Notes under the pieces: generated by a model
Database searches by the model: none
Told to the model about the DNA's origin: nothing
The model's input: the letters and a program-made list of their open reading frames with translations, nothing else
Program-made: the position numbers and the translations under genes
DNA from: Hahella ganghwensis DSM 17046
GTDB lineage: Bacteria > Pseudomonadota > Gammaproteobacteria > Pseudomonadales > Oleiphilaceae
Reading direction: 5' to 3'
Length of the DNA stretch: 43,706 bases
Assembly (NCBI RefSeq): GCF_000376785.1
Contig: NZ_AQXX01000085.1
Location: 1 to 43,706 of the forward strand
Shown here: one piece after another, positions 26,942 to 37,004 of the stretch
Position numbering within the stretch: position 1 is the first letter of the stretch
How the letters are laid out: each line of letters opens with the position of its first letter

Positions 26942-27454
26942 ATGAGCGTTAATGTTCCCCATCAGTCTGGGCCCGTGGTCGATTGCTATATAGGCATGGG
27001 CAGCAACCAGAACCAACCGGAACTGCAGTTAAATCAGGCAATTGAGGCAATCAGGCAACACCCCGCCATGGCCCTGCAGGCCGTTTCCCGTCTATACAGT
27101 ACCGTCCCTTTGGGCGGCTTGGACCAACCTCAGTATGTTAACGGGGTCGCCCACATCAGGACGCAACTGAAGGCCGAATCACTCCTTGATGAGCTGCAAA
27201 CTATCGAAACCCAGCAGGGAAGAGAACGAAACGGCCAACGCTGGAGCTCCCGAACTCTGGACCTGGATTTGCTGCTCTACGGTACGGAAGTCATTCGCAG
27301 CCAAAGGCTAGTCGTCCCCCATTACGCCCTGCATGAACGTAACTTTGTGGTGTTTCCGTTACTCGAACTCTGCCCGGACTGTCACATCCCGGGCCTTGGT
27401 TCCCTGGCGGAAATAAGCGATACGCTGACCCAGGAAGGTATGACACCACTGTAA
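26942..27454 (+). CDS. folK: 6-hydroxymethyl-7,8-dihydropterin pyrophosphokinase (first copy)
   Basis: Transfers pyrophosphate from ATP to the pterin, leading to folate. Signatures: CYIGMGSNQNQPELQLNQAI at the N-terminus and RWSSRTLDLDLLLYG, with the two Mg-binding Asp residues. A second ATG at 26936 is possible; GGA sits well placed for 26942. It follows pcnB by about 30 bases and precedes panB, the Pseudomonas order pcnB-folK-panB-panC. A second, divergent HPPK homologue lies at 31008-31508. Confidence 0.95.
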   Translation: MSVNVPHQSGPVVDCYIGMGSNQNQPELQLNQAIEAIRQHPAMALQAVSRLYSTVPLGGLDQPQYVNGVAHIRTQLKAESLLDELQTIETQQGRERNGQRWSSRTLDLDLLLYGTEVIRSQRLVVPHYALHERNFVVFPLLELCPDCHIPGLGSLAEISDTLTQEGMTPL

Positions 27455-27584
27455 TACGACGGAGACCTGAAGCCTCCCGCAGAAGTCCGATAATCAAATA
27501 CGGATTCGCACTATCAAAAGCGGGACTTTATTGTCCAATCGATTACATTTAGTCTATGGCCCACAACAAAGGTGGATAGAGTGT

Positions 27585-28379
27585 ATGGCCGTTACCCTAA
27601 GCACGTTACAAAAGCTCAAACACGCATCAGAGAAATTTGCGGTTCTGACCGCTTATGATGCCACCTTCGCAAACGCTGTCAGCGGTGCTGGTGTTGAAGC
27701 AATTCTGGTAGGAGATTCTCTGGGCATGGTCCTGCAGGGACATGACAGCACCCTCCCAGTCAGTATTACCGATATGGCTTACCACACGACCGCTGTAAAA
27801 CGTGGTAATCAAGGCTCATTGATTATTGCCGATATGCCGTTCATGTCTTACGGAACTCCGGAACAAACCATGGAAAATGCCAAAGTGCTGATGCAGGCAG
27901 GCGCTCACATGGTCAAAATGGAGGGCGGCGCCTGGCTATGTGATGCTACCACCGCACTTTCCCGGCAAGGTATCCCCGTCTGCGTACACATGGGTCTGAC
28001 CCCTCAGGCGGTAAACAAGTTCGGCGGCTTTAAGGTACAGGGTAAAGATGAGTCAGCCCAGCAACAGATCATCGAAGACGCTCAGGCCCTGGTTCATGCC
28101 GGAGCCGATATTCTGCTGCTGGAATGCGTTCCCTCCCGTCTTGCAACTGAACTGACCAAGGCTGTCCCCGTCCCCGTTATCGGGATCGGGGCTGGACCAG
28201 ATACCGACGGACAGGTATTGGTTCTTCATGATATGTTGGGTTTGGGCTTACATCGCCGTCCACGCTTTGTCAGAAACTTTATGGAAGAAGCCGGCTCCAT
28301 TCAGGAAGCTCTGGAGAATTACGTGAAAGCCGTCAAGAATGGTAGCTTTCCTGCTGAGGAGAATTGCTTCAACCTATGA
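27585..28379 (+). CDS. panB: 3-methyl-2-oxobutanoate hydroxymethyltransferase
   Basis: First committed step of pantothenate synthesis: adds a hydroxymethyl group from methylene-THF to alpha-ketoisovalerate. The ATG at 27585 gives 264 residues, equal to the E. coli enzyme; an upstream TTG is rejected. Motifs: [27 protein letters not shown], with metal-binding Asp; MVKMEGG with catalytic-region Lys/Glu; and [16 protein letters not shown]. The stop overlaps the panC start (ATGA). Methylene-THF dependence links it to the adjacent folate gene. Confidence 0.97.
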   Translation: MAVTLSTLQKLKHASEKFAVLTAYDATFANAVSGAGVEAILVGDSLGMVLQGHDSTLPVSITDMAYHTTAVKRGNQGSLIIADMPFMSYGTPEQTMENAKVLMQAGAHMVKMEGGAWLCDATTALSRQGIPVCVHMGLTPQAVNKFGGFKVQGKDESAQQQIIEDAQALVHAGADILLLECVPSRLATELTKAVPVPVIGIGAGPDTDGQVLVLHDMLGLGLHRRPRFVRNFMEEAGSIQEALENYVKAVKNGSFPAEENCFNL

Positions 28380-29242
28380 TTACCATACAACGCGAGAAAG
28401 AGCTTCGGGCAACCATCCGACAGCAAAAATCACAGGGCAAGCGCATCGGCTTCGTTCCCACCATGGGCAATCTGCATGACGGCCATATTGCGCTGGTCAA
28501 CAGGGCACTGCATTTGTGCGATTACGTAGTGACGTCAGTCTACGTTAATCCCCTCCAGTTTGGCGCCAATGAAGACCTGGAGAAGTATCCGCGCACACTG
28601 GTGGCAGACAAGGAAAAGCTGGTCCAGGCAGGCAACCACGCTCTGTTTCTGCCACAAACCAGTCAAATCTATACAGGCGGACTGGAGGAACACACCAAAG
28701 TCGTTGTTCCCAACCTGACCGAAGATCATTGCGGTGCCAGCCGCCCTGGCCATTTTGACGGCGTGACCACGGTGGTCTCCATACTCTTCAATATGGTTCA
28801 GCCTGATGTTGCCGTATTCGGCCAGAAAGACTTCCAGCAACTGGCTGTTATACGCAAAATGGTCCAAGACCTGCACATGCCGGTTACTGTTGAAGGACAC
28901 CCCACCATACGCGAAGATGATGGTCTGGCCATGAGTTCAAGAAACGGATATCTCGATGCGAACCAGCGCAAGACTGCGACTATCCTCTACCAGACTTTGC
29001 AGCAGACTACTGATAAGCTGAAAAACTCTTTCTCAAGCAAGCCGGTGAATGATGACTTTGCCCTCCTGGAAACTGAAGCCAGGGCAAAGCTGACTGAGGC
29101 AGGCTTCCGTCCGGATTACTACAACATCGTTGCCAGTGACACATTGCGCCCGGCCACTGCCGACGATAAAGAAATCACTGTATTGGCGGCGGCCTATCTC
29201 GGCAACACCCGGCTCATTGATAACATCAGTATTACGTTGTAA
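28376..29242 (+). CDS. panC: Pantothenate synthetase
   Basis: Joins pantoate and beta-alanine with ATP to give pantothenate. The first ATG, 28376, overlaps the panB stop and gives 288 residues, usual for the family. Motifs: [16 protein letters not shown] (HIGH-like), [18 protein letters not shown], and [11 protein letters not shown] (KMSKS-like). It is coupled to panB, and pgi follows 35 bases later. Confidence 0.97.
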   Translation: MITIQREKELRATIRQQKSQGKRIGFVPTMGNLHDGHIALVNRALHLCDYVVTSVYVNPLQFGANEDLEKYPRTLVADKEKLVQAGNHALFLPQTSQIYTGGLEEHTKVVVPNLTEDHCGASRPGHFDGVTTVVSILFNMVQPDVAVFGQKDFQQLAVIRKMVQDLHMPVTVEGHPTIREDDGLAMSSRNGYLDANQRKTATILYQTLQQTTDKLKNSFSSKPVNDDFALLETEARAKLTEAGFRPDYYNIVASDTLRPATADDKEITVLAAAYLGNTRLIDNISITL

Positions 29243-29277
29243 TTTCAACTATTTATCGAACGAGCGGGAACAGCTTT

Positions 29278-30942
29278 ATGGATTCTGCACCACAAACAAC
29301 CAACCCCGGTGTTACGGCGGCCTGGCAGGCACTGATCGACCATCGGAAGGATATAGAAAGCACCACTATTGTCGATCTGTTCAGCAATGACCCGAACAGA
29401 GTTAGCCATCTATCCATGGAAGCGGCAGGCCTTTACCTGGATTACTCAAAGAACCGGGTCAATACAGAAACCCTGGTAAGGCTTAAGGCTCTGGCGGAAG
29501 CCTCCGGCCTGAAGCAAGCCATTCAGGACATGTTCTCCGGCGCTGCCATTAACCATACAGAAGGCCGGCAGGTCCTGCACACCGCCCTGCGCAGCACAGA
29601 CACCGCTCCCCTGATCGTTGACGGCAAAAATATCAGGGAAGACATCAGCGCAGCGCTTACCAAAATGGAAGGGTTTGTTAACCAAGTGCAATCAGGCCAG
29701 TGGCTGGGCTACTCTGGAAAACCTATCACTGACGTCGTCAGCGTGGGTATCGGCGGCTCCTATCTTGGCCCCAGGGTCGCAATAGAAGCCTTGCGTCCTT
29801 TCTGGGTGGACAACATACGAAGCCACTTTGTCTCCAATGTGGATGGTGCTGATCTTGCCTATTGTGTGGAATCACTAAATCCTGAAACCACCCTGTTTAT
29901 CGTCCAGTCCAAATCATTTAAAACTCAGGAAACCCTGGCTAACGCGCTTTCCGCCAAAGAGTGGTACCTCTCCACAGGTGGTGACGCGGACAATATAGCG
30001 CGCCATTTTGTTGCCGTATCCAGCAACATCAATCTGGCTACCGAATTTGGAATCGACGCAGACAATATCTTCCCCATGTGGGACTGGGTTGGCGGACGCT
30101 ATTCTCTATGGTCAGCCATTGGCCTGCCTATCGCACTTCAGGTAGGAATGGCCAACTTCCGTGAGCTACTGGCTGGCGCAGAGGACTTGGATAATCACTT
30201 CAGGACAGCCCCTCTGGAAGCCAATATGCCGGTTATTCTGGGGCTACTTGGCGTGTGGTACCACAATTTTCTGGGCGCACACAGCCACGTTATCCTGCCG
30301 TATGACCAGAGCCTGGAAAATCTTCCGGCCCACCTGCAACAGGTCGACATGGAAAGTAACGGTAAAAGCATTAACCGGGGTGGGCATCAGGTCGATTACG
30401 GCACCGGCCCAATAATCTGGGGTGGTGCAGGAACCAATGGCCAGCATGCCTACCATCAATTGCTTCATCAGGGCACAAGATGGACTCCGGCAGACTTCAT
30501 TTTGCCTCTGAAAACCCATCACGCCATTGGTGAACACCATGCCATGCTGACGTCGAATTGCTTCGCCCAAAGCCAGGCACTCATGTGCGGTAAATCTTTC
30601 GAACAGGCCAAAGCCGAACTAATGGCTTCCGGCATGTCAGAGGAAAAAGCTGAGGAACTCGCTCCACACAAAGTCATCCCTGGCAATCGTCCCAGCAACA
30701 CGATCCTGATGGATCAGGTGAATGCCAGAACTGTTGGCGCCCTGATTGCTCTCTACGAGCAAAAAGTGTTTGTCCAAGGCGTCATTTGGGACCTGAACTC
30801 TTTCGATCAGTGGGGTGTAGAACTCGGAAAACAGTTGAGCGACAGTATTTTGCCTTTGCTAAAAGGTGAAGAGTCAGACAGCGCTCAGGTTGACGCATCA
30901 ACCGCTGACTTGGTCAACCGCTTTAAACAAGCCAACCAGTAG
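29278..30942 (+). CDS. pgi: Glucose-6-phosphate isomerase
   Basis: Interconverts glucose-6-phosphate and fructose-6-phosphate. Signatures: VGIGGSYLGP (sugar-phosphate binding), GGRYSLWSAIGL, catalytic Glu in QVDMESNGKS, His in GTNGQHAYHQLLHQG, and Lys in FDQWGVELGK. At 554 residues it is the long proteobacterial form. It is the last gene of the pcnB-folK-panBC-pgi run and is closed by a strong hairpin. Confidence 0.98.
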   Translation: MDSAPQTTNPGVTAAWQALIDHRKDIESTTIVDLFSNDPNRVSHLSMEAAGLYLDYSKNRVNTETLVRLKALAEASGLKQAIQDMFSGAAINHTEGRQVLHTALRSTDTAPLIVDGKNIREDISAALTKMEGFVNQVQSGQWLGYSGKPITDVVSVGIGGSYLGPRVAIEALRPFWVDNIRSHFVSNVDGADLAYCVESLNPETTLFIVQSKSFKTQETLANALSAKEWYLSTGGDADNIARHFVAVSSNINLATEFGIDADNIFPMWDWVGGRYSLWSAIGLPIALQVGMANFRELLAGAEDLDNHFRTAPLEANMPVILGLLGVWYHNFLGAHSHVILPYDQSLENLPAHLQQVDMESNGKSINRGGHQVDYGTGPIIWGGAGTNGQHAYHQLLHQGTRWTPADFILPLKTHHAIGEHHAMLTSNCFAQSQALMCGKSFEQAKAELMASGMSEEKAEELAPHKVIPGNRPSNTILMDQVNARTVGALIALYEQKVFVQGVIWDLNSFDQWGVELGKQLSDSILPLLKGEESDSAQVDASTADLVNRFKQANQ

Positions 30943-30950
30943 TCAGACAT

Positions 30951-30982
30951 AAAAAAGGGTCGATAAATATCGACCCTTTTTT
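30951..30982. terminator. Bidirectional intrinsic terminator
   Basis: AAAAAAGGGTCGATA and TATCGACCCTTTTTT pair perfectly around a tiny AA loop, with a T tract on the + strand and the equivalent on the - strand. It ends pgi on + and the folB-folK unit on -. Confidence 0.92.
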
Positions 30983-31007
30983 CTTTCCATTTTCAAGGCA
31001 GCAATCT

Positions 31008-31508
31008 CTACCAGCATTGTCCTCTCCATTGAAAGGTAACGGGCTCTAAAAACTTGTCACCGCTAAATTCATCCCACAATACCTGATAGCTCACCTTCAA
31101 CTCCGGATGAACCCCTTCTGGCGACAAATCTGCCAATGGCTTTAACACATATGCATGCTTGACGATCTCATCCCTGGGCAACTCAACACCATCGATAATT
31201 CCCACTTTATCGTCGTAGGTCAGAATATCGATATCGAGTGTACGGCCTGACCATTTACTTTCCTTTCCTGTTCTTCCTGTACTGGCTTCAATCCCCTTGA
31301 GAGCCTGCTGCAACTGCCCCACATCCAATTGGGTTTCAAAGGAGGCCACAAGATTATAGAAATCGTCACCATCAAAACCTACTGCCCGGCATCGATAGAC
31401 CGGTGATAACCGCAGCCCATCAAACTCAGAACTCAAAGACTCAAATGCCGCTAACAAGTTCTTTTGCGGGTCAATATTACTTCCGATGCCGACCAACACC
31501 TTGCTCAC
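31008..31508 (-). CDS. folK: HPPK-family pyrophosphokinase (second folK)
   Basis: A second HPPK, 166 residues, with VLVGIGSNIDPQKNLLAAF, the substrate-site loop and WSGRTLDIDILTYDD containing the Mg-binding Asp pair, so it should be active. It starts at GTG 31508, just after the folB stop, with AGGAG upstream. It is more divergent from the first copy (26942-27454) than a recent duplicate would be. Coupling with folB (the preceding folate step) suggests a dedicated folB-folK unit. Whether both copies are used is unknown. Confidence 0.9.
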   Translation of the reverse strand: MSKVLVGIGSNIDPQKNLLAAFESLSSEFDGLRLSPVYRCRAVGFDGDDFYNLVASFETQLDVGQLQQALKGIEASTGRTGKESKWSGRTLDIDILTYDDKVGIIDGVELPRDEIVKHAYVLKPLADLSPEGVHPELKVSYQVLWDEFSGDKFLEPVTFQWRGQCW

Positions 31509-31511
31509 GTC

Positions 31512-31883
31512 TCAATAACTCCTCTCGATTTTAACTCCCACCGATGCAGCCTCCGCCACAGCACTGGGTTTTCGGATATGTAGACGCATCCAGGCGATAC
31601 CAAATTCCTGATGTAATAACTCTGCCATCTTTTCGAGCAATACTTCCAGCAGCTGGTACTGAGTTTCTGCCGCAAAGTCGCGCAATCTCTGACAGACTGC
31701 AGCATAATTAAGCGTATCGGCTAAATCATCGGATTGGGCCGCCGCTTTGATATCCCACTCAAGTTCCAGATCAAGAAATAGCCTCTGGGGATAGGTTTTC
31801 TCAAAATGATACACCCCAATCACGGTATCTATCTGGAGGGATTCGATAGTAATTTTATCCGGGGCAAGCCCATTGTCAGGCAT
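31512..31883 (-). CDS. folB: Dihydroneopterin aldolase
   Basis: Converts dihydroneopterin to 6-hydroxymethyl-dihydropterin. The ATG at 31883 gives 123 residues, matching E. coli FolB; a GTG at 31913 with GGGGAGAG upstream is an alternative. Motifs: DTVIGVYHFEKTYPQRLFLDLE, with the active-site Glu; TLNYAAVCQRL with the Tyr; and the C-terminal lysine region IRKPSAVAEAASVGVKIER. It is coupled with the second folK. Confidence 0.93.
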   Translation of the reverse strand: MPDNGLAPDKITIESLQIDTVIGVYHFEKTYPQRLFLDLELEWDIKAAAQSDDLADTLNYAAVCQRLRDFAAETQYQLLEVLLEKMAELLHQEFGIAWMRLHIRKPSAVAEAASVGVKIERSY

Positions 31884-32203
31884 CTGATTCGACTTGTTCA
31901 CAACCTTCTTCACCTTTATCTCTCCCCTGGCCTTCCAGACAGCTAGAGAACTGATTGAGTCCGGCAAGACACCAGGGAGTTATCAGGGTCTCCTTATAGG
32001 AGGACGGCACCCGACTGTCAAACCTTTTGTCGGTAATGGCCAATAATCCAACCATCTCTCAGCTTTCCAGGCAAGGTTAAAGCGTCTGCCATTTTCCTTA
32101 CACTGAACAGGTCTCAGCTTTCATCGCTGGCATTCCTTTTCGCATAAAGGCAGACTTAGACATATTTCAACCAGTTACCGACTTTTCACCAGACTCACAA
32201 CTC

Positions 32204-32791
32204 ATGCCGGATCAACCTTTAGAACTGATTATCTGCACAACTGCAGGCTACCTTCTGGGATCTGTCATGGGAGCATTCTGGGTTTGCCGCATCTTCCGCC
32301 TCCCGGATCCGACCAATTCCGGCTCGGGTAACCCTGGGGCCACCAATATATACAGACTTGGAGGCTGGCTTCCCGCTGCACTCACCCTGCTCTGGGACGC
32401 CGCCAAAGGTGCGATCGCAATCTTCATTACCATTTGGCTGTCATTATCTCCCTACGAACAAGGGGTCGTCGCTGTCGCGGCGATCATGGGGCACATGCTG
32501 CCGGTATTTCACCATTTCAAAGGCGGCAAGGGGGTTGCAACTGTCCTGGGCTGTGGCTTGGTACTCGCCTGGCAAACAACGGTGATATTGGCTCTGGTGT
32601 GGGGGGCGATTATTTATTGGAAACGGGTGTCATCGATAGCCTCGCTGACATCCGCGCTGCTGGCTCCCTGGATTGCCTGGGCATTCAACCCTGAATATTC
32701 CGCGTTGTTCATGTCGTTAGCACTCTTCATACTGATCCGACACCGGGAGAACATTATTAATCTCGCCAAGGGAAATGAGCGCTCGCTATAA
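32204..32791 (+). CDS. plsY: Acyl-phosphate:glycerol-3-phosphate acyltransferase PlsY
   Basis: Integral membrane enzyme that acylates glycerol-3-phosphate at position 1 using acyl-phosphate from PlsX. The three signature loops are present: GSVMGAFWVCRIF, SGSGNPGATNIYRLGG and GHMLPVFHHFKGGKGVAT. About five membrane helices over 195 residues. It is divergent from folB and convergent with tsaD, the usual gammaproteobacterial plsY-folB-tsaD neighbourhood. Confidence 0.96.
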   Translation: MPDQPLELIICTTAGYLLGSVMGAFWVCRIFRLPDPTNSGSGNPGATNIYRLGGWLPAALTLLWDAAKGAIAIFITIWLSLSPYEQGVVAVAAIMGHMLPVFHHFKGGKGVATVLGCGLVLAWQTTVILALVWGAIIYWKRVSSIASLTSALLAPWIAWAFNPEYSALFMSLALFILIRHRENIINLAKGNERSL

Positions 32792-32828
32792 AGCCCTTAG
32801 CGATCATTTCCCAAAAAACACGCAGAAA

Positions 32829-33854
32829 CTAAACTGCTGCTAACTCAGTGAGTGGCCAGCGTGGACGGGCAACAACAGAAAGCTCGGCCTGCTGCCCTGC
32901 AACCAAACGACAATGTCCTGCATAGGCAATCATTGCACCGTTATCAGTACAGAATTCTGGCCTCGCATAAAAAACCTGCGCCTTTTCCCTGATTGCCATA
33001 TCAGCAAGTTTTTCCCGCAAAGAGCGATTGGCACTGACACCACCGGCCATAATAAGGCGTTTCAGCCCAGTCTCTTTTAAGGCCCGACGGCACTTAATCG
33101 CCATGGTATCGACCACCGCCTCCTGGAAACAGGCAGCAATATCCGCCCGACACTGTTCATCCAGTTCACCTTTCGAGTCAGCATCCTGCAACGTATTCAA
33201 TGTAAAAGTTTTTAAACCACTAAAGCTGAAATCGAGACCGGGGCGATCAGTCATTGGACGCGGGAATGTAAAACGGTTCGTACTTCCTTTTTCAGCAAGC
33301 TTAGCCACCTGGGGCCCACCGGGATAATCGAGGCCCAGCATCTTAGCCACCTTATCAAAGGCTTCTCCTGCCGCGTCATCGACGGACTCTCCCAAAAGCG
33401 CATACTGACCTATGCCGTCCACCCGAACTAGCTGGGTATGGCCACCTGAAACCAGAAGGGCGACAAAAGGAAACTCAGGAGGATTATCTTCTAACATAGG
33501 TGCCAGCAGGTGGCCTTCCATATGGTGCACACCAATTGCAGGAACACCTAATCCGTAGGCCAGAGAGCTGGCAATCGCACCGCCAACCATTAAAGCACCG
33601 ACTAAACCAGGCCCCGCGGTATAAGCAATAGCATCCAGATCATATAAGCCTCGCTGACAGCGATGCAGCAGAGACTCGATGAGAGGTATCACTTTACGGA
33701 CATGATCCCGGGACGCCAGCTCAGGCACGACACCGCCATAATCCGCGTGTAACTTGATCTGGCTATATAATTCATGCCCCAACAGGCCCTCATCACTCTC
33801 ATAGAGCGCTATTCCTGTCTCATCACATGAGGTTTCAATACCCAATACCAGCAT
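32829..33854 (-). CDS. tsaD: tRNA N6-threonylcarbamoyladenosine synthase subunit TsaD
   Basis: ASKHA-fold catalytic subunit that transfers the threonylcarbamoyl group to A37 of ANN-decoding tRNAs, with TsaB and TsaE. ATG 33854 follows AAGGAA and gives [14 protein letters not shown]; longer in-frame starts are rejected. The metal-binding HHMEGH motif and [16 protein letters not shown] and [12 protein letters not shown] are all present. At 341 residues it has the standard length. It is divergent from rpsU, a conserved arrangement. Confidence 0.97.
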   Translation of the reverse strand: MLVLGIETSCDETGIALYESDEGLLGHELYSQIKLHADYGGVVPELASRDHVRKVIPLIESLLHRCQRGLYDLDAIAYTAGPGLVGALMVGGAIASSLAYGLGVPAIGVHHMEGHLLAPMLEDNPPEFPFVALLVSGGHTQLVRVDGIGQYALLGESVDDAAGEAFDKVAKMLGLDYPGGPQVAKLAEKGSTNRFTFPRPMTDRPGLDFSFSGLKTFTLNTLQDADSKGELDEQCRADIAACFQEAVVDTMAIKCRRALKETGLKRLIMAGGVSANRSLREKLADMAIREKAQVFYARPEFCTDNGAMIAYAGHCRLVAGQQAELSVVARPRWPLTELAAV

Positions 33855-34011
33855 CAGTTCCTTCCCCAGCCTCTTTAATCTGAAAACCCAATTGTTTGAA
33901 GTGAAAAATAAAGCCCCGCAGTTTAAGGCCGACACCTCCTCTTGCCAAGGTTGCATACGGTTATTAAGGGAATAAAAGATCAAATTACGACCGATTATGT
34001 GGTAATCTACC

Positions 34012-34041
34012 TTTACAAGTGCCTTGTAAAGGGATTACAAT
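34012..34041 (+). promoter_or_regulatory. Predicted sigma-70 promoter for rpsU-dnaG-rpoD
   Basis: TTTACA and TACAAT (each 5 of 6 to consensus) are separated by 18 bases, about 155 bases before rpsU. The long leader contains a GACCAAA/TTTGGTC hairpin at 34087-34108 that could modulate expression. Confidence 0.6.
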
Positions 34042-34197
34042 GCGCGCCCTTGTTTGTATTGATACAAATTAACCAATTTTATTTTTGACCAAAGACTAGA
34101 ATTTGGTCTGTTTGGTTAAGAACATTCATTTAGATTCAGGCCACAAGCTTCAACGCAGCGGGGCTTTAACCAGAGTAACCAAGAGAGAGCAGATTAG

Positions 34198-34413
34198 ATG
34201 CCTTCGGTAAAAATTAAAGAGAACGAGCCATTTGACGTTGCATTGCGCCGCTTCAAGCGCTCATGCGAAAAAGCCGGTATTCTGTCAGAAGTACGTCGTC
34301 GCGAGTTCTACGAAAAACCGACTGCAGAGCGTAAGCGCAAGCTGGCTGCAGCTGTTAAGCGCCACGCCAAGAAAGTTCAGCGTGAACAGCGTCGCTTTGA
34401 GCGCCTGTACTAA
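34198..34413 (+). CDS. rpsU: 30S ribosomal protein S21
   Basis: A 71-residue very basic protein with the family signature [20 protein letters not shown] and [19 protein letters not shown]; needed for initiation on natural mRNAs. First gene of the macromolecular synthesis operon with yqeY, dnaG and rpoD. A GAGAG lies upstream of the ATG. Hairpin structures follow the stop, so dnaG and rpoD are probably expressed at lower levels by partial termination. Confidence 0.98.
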   Translation: MPSVKIKENEPFDVALRRFKRSCEKAGILSEVRRREFYEKPTAERKRKLAAAVKRHAKKVQREQRRFERLY

Positions 34414-34421
34414 GCGCTAAT

Positions 34422-34496
34422 TCTTTTTTTAAAAAAAGACTTCAATAGCCCGAAAGGGTCAGCACATTTTGTGGTGACCGACTTTGGGCTATTGCT
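34422..34496 (+). terminator. Palindrome and long stem-loop between rpsU and yqeY
   Basis: An 18-bp AT palindrome (TCTTTTTTT/AAAAAAAGA, 34422-34439) is followed by a long stem: AATAGCCC-AAAG pairs with CTTT-GGGCTATT, enclosing GGTCAGCACA/TGTGGTGACC with one mismatch. No strong T tract follows the second. They likely act as an internal attenuating terminator, as at the equivalent place in E. coli. Confidence 0.6.
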
Positions 34497-34590
34497 GTTT
34501 CTGGAATTCCAGCGGCAACTGCCCTCTCCTTCCGGCATATGCCTACCAGAAACACTATTCCTACCACCATGATGATTGACGGGTAACGCC

Positions 34591-35037
34591 ATGTCTCTGA
34601 AAGACCAGATCACAGAGTCTATGAAGTCCGCCATGCGGAACAAAGAAAAGGAACGTCTTAGCGCCATTCGCCTAATCCTGGCGGAAGTCAAGCGCGTGGA
34701 AGTAGATGAGCGAATCGAAGTCGATGATGCGCGCATCCTGGCGATTCTCGATAAGATGAGCAAACAGCGCAAGGATTCGATCACGCAATTCAAAGATGCT
34801 GGCCGTGATGACTTGGTCGCTGTAGAACAGAACGAACTGGACGTTATTGCCGAATTCCTTCCTGAAGCCCTATCTGAAGACGAGCTCAAAGCGATTATTG
34901 AAAAAGCAATCGCAGATTCAGGCGCAGGTAGCATGCAGGATATGGGGAAAGTCATGGGCCTGGTAAAACCTCAGGTACAGGGCCGCGCCGACATGGGCGC
35001 TATCAGCCAAATGGTCAAAGCCGCATTGGCTGGTTAA
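34591..35037 (+). CDS. GatB/YqeY domain-containing protein
   Basis: The ATG at 34591 (MSLKDQITESMKSAMRNKEK) gives 148 residues. Two helical parts make up the YqeY fold: the N-terminal region with RLSAIRLILAEVKRVEVDE and the C-terminal GatB-like tail GKVMGLVKPQVQGRADMGAI. YqeY proteins resemble the tRNA-binding domain of amidotransferase subunit GatB, but no partner enzyme is known. Its location between rpsU and dnaG is the Pseudomonas arrangement; enterobacteria lack it here. Confidence 0.93.
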   Translation: MSLKDQITESMKSAMRNKEKERLSAIRLILAEVKRVEVDERIEVDDARILAILDKMSKQRKDSITQFKDAGRDDLVAVEQNELDVIAEFLPEALSEDELKAIIEKAIADSGAGSMQDMGKVMGLVKPQVQGRADMGAISQMVKAALAG

Positions 35038-35209
35038 TACCGCATTTCGATATTCGCGCCAGTGGACATCAATCCGCCGGCGCGCTTTCCACCAAGACTC
35101 GCTTTCACGAAAAAATAGTAACTCCTGCAACCTGTGCTAATCTTGGCGGGAACTTCCGAGATTTCAGCAGATTTAATCCACCACATGCTGTGAAGGTAAC
35201 CATTCCCAG

Positions 35210-36994
35210 ATGTCATCCGGCCTCATTCCTCAAAACTTTGTTGAAGATCTGGTTTCACGGATTGACCTTGCCACACTGGTTGGCGAGAGGGTTCAGCTAA
35301 AGAAAAGTGGTGCCACTTATCAAGGTTGCTGCCCGTTTCACGATGAGAAGACCCCCTCTTTCCACGTATACAACGAAGCCTCCCCCGCACATTACCACTG
35401 CTATGGCTGTGGCGCCCATGGCGATGCCATAGACTTTCTCAAAAACCAGGACCATATGAGCTTCAATGAAGCCGTTGAATCACTTGCCAGACGGTACGGA
35501 CTCGAAATTCCAAGAGACCCCATTGCCCAGCAGGCGGTTAGCCGTTTCAAGCCTTTATACGACGCGTCACACTTTGCCTCCGAAGCTTTTCAGGATGCTC
35601 TGCGAAAACACCCCCAAAGGGACGTCGCCATCAACTACCTGAAAAATCGTGGTCTTTCCAGAGAAATGATAGAGCTTTACGGGATCGGATTCGCTCCACC
35701 GGAAAGAACCTTCCTGCAGGATAACTCCTCTCCTGGACAACAAAAATCCTTACAGGAAGTTCGCCTGATTGGCGAAAAGGATGGCCGACGCTACGAACTT
35801 TTCCAAAACCGCCTGATGTTCCCCATCCGGGACACCAGAGGCCGGGTTGTCGCTTTTGGCGGACGCACCCTGGGACAGGATCGCAGCAAGTATATCAACA
35901 GTCCTGAAAACCCAATTTTCCATAAGAGCAAACAGTTATATGGTCTGTGGGAAGCGCGCAAACAAGCCAGACAACTGGACCAACTCATTGTTGTAGAGGG
36001 CTATCTGGACGTCATTTCACTGGCGCAATTCGGAATTTCCAACGCCGTGGCGGCCATGGGTACCGCCACCAATGAAGAAAACCTCAGTCATTTACTCTCT
36101 ACTTGCCCGGATATCGTGTTCTGCTTTGATGGGGATAAAGCTGGACTGAATGCAGCGGATAAAGCCCTTCGCAATCTCCTGCCACTGTTTCGCGACGGCC
36201 ACAAAGTGTCTTTCTTGATCCTGCCCGAGGGCGAAGATCCAGACACTCTTATCCGGAAGGAAGGCGGCGAAACTTTTCGCGACAGAATCAATAACGCCTC
36301 GCCGCTCTCCGAGTACTTTTTTACTGCTTTAAGTCGTGGACTTAATCTACAGGTTGCCGAAGATAAAGGCGTTTTGAACCAGTCGGCCCGAGATGCCTTT
36401 CAGAATATCCAGGCCCCAATACTCAAGGATGCTCTTTTTTCCCGGCTGCGTGAACTTACCCGCTCCCCCCGCTGGCAGGACCGCAAGGACTGGAAAGGCC
36501 GTAAAAACGGAAAACGACGGGACTTTGAACGACAGCCAATTATTGTGGAGGAACCGCTCCCGGTTCCCAATCGTACAGCCGCCCGTATTTGCCTGGGCTT
36601 GTACTCGGCACCGGCCTGGGCCGAAGAGGTAGCGGAAACAATCGACCTTGAACTGCTCGAAAATGACATGGCACCGCTCCGACTTTTCCTGCAGTGGATA
36701 TTGGACAACAAAATTCGTACGCAACAGGATCTTTTATACCAGTTAGCGACTGATCCCCGCCAAAGACAGCGTTTTAAGAACCTTTTCGGTGCAATTGAGC
36801 ACATATTTGAAGTTGAAAAACTTCAGGCAGAGGCCCGGGACTCTCTTCGTATGCTAAAACGGAAGCACTTCGAAATCACTTTCGAGAGACTGCATCAGGC
36901 ATTGCGAGAAAACCCGACAGACAAAGCGTTACTGACGCAACTTCAAACACTTACAAAGGAGAAACAGACCATGACCGCACGAAAGAAAAAATAA
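35210..36994 (+). CDS. dnaG: DNA primase
   Basis: Makes RNA primers for replication. The N-terminal zinc finger is present (CCPFHDEKTPSFHVYN and HCYGCGAHGDA). The Toprim core carries VVEGYLDVISLAQFG and CFDGDKAGLNAA with its metal-binding Asp pair. The C-terminal DnaB-interaction domain is more divergent. It is 594 residues, close to E. coli DnaG and shorter than Pseudomonas DnaG. The ATG lies 172 bases after yqeY; rpoD follows after about 120 bases. Confidence 0.96.
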   Translation: MSSGLIPQNFVEDLVSRIDLATLVGERVQLKKSGATYQGCCPFHDEKTPSFHVYNEASPAHYHCYGCGAHGDAIDFLKNQDHMSFNEAVESLARRYGLEIPRDPIAQQAVSRFKPLYDASHFASEAFQDALRKHPQRDVAINYLKNRGLSREMIELYGIGFAPPERTFLQDNSSPGQQKSLQEVRLIGEKDGRRYELFQNRLMFPIRDTRGRVVAFGGRTLGQDRSKYINSPENPIFHKSKQLYGLWEARKQARQLDQLIVVEGYLDVISLAQFGISNAVAAMGTATNEENLSHLLSTCPDIVFCFDGDKAGLNAADKALRNLLPLFRDGHKVSFLILPEGEDPDTLIRKEGGETFRDRINNASPLSEYFFTALSRGLNLQVAEDKGVLNQSARDAFQNIQAPILKDALFSRLRELTRSPRWQDRKDWKGRKNGKRRDFERQPIIVEEPLPVPNRTAARICLGLYSAPAWAEEVAETIDLELLENDMAPLRLFLQWILDNKIRTQQDLLYQLATDPRQRQRFKNLFGAIEHIFEVEKLQAEARDSLRMLKRKHFEITFERLHQALRENPTDKALLTQLQTLTKEKQTMTARKKK

Positions 36995-37004
36995 TGCGTG
37001 AGAC

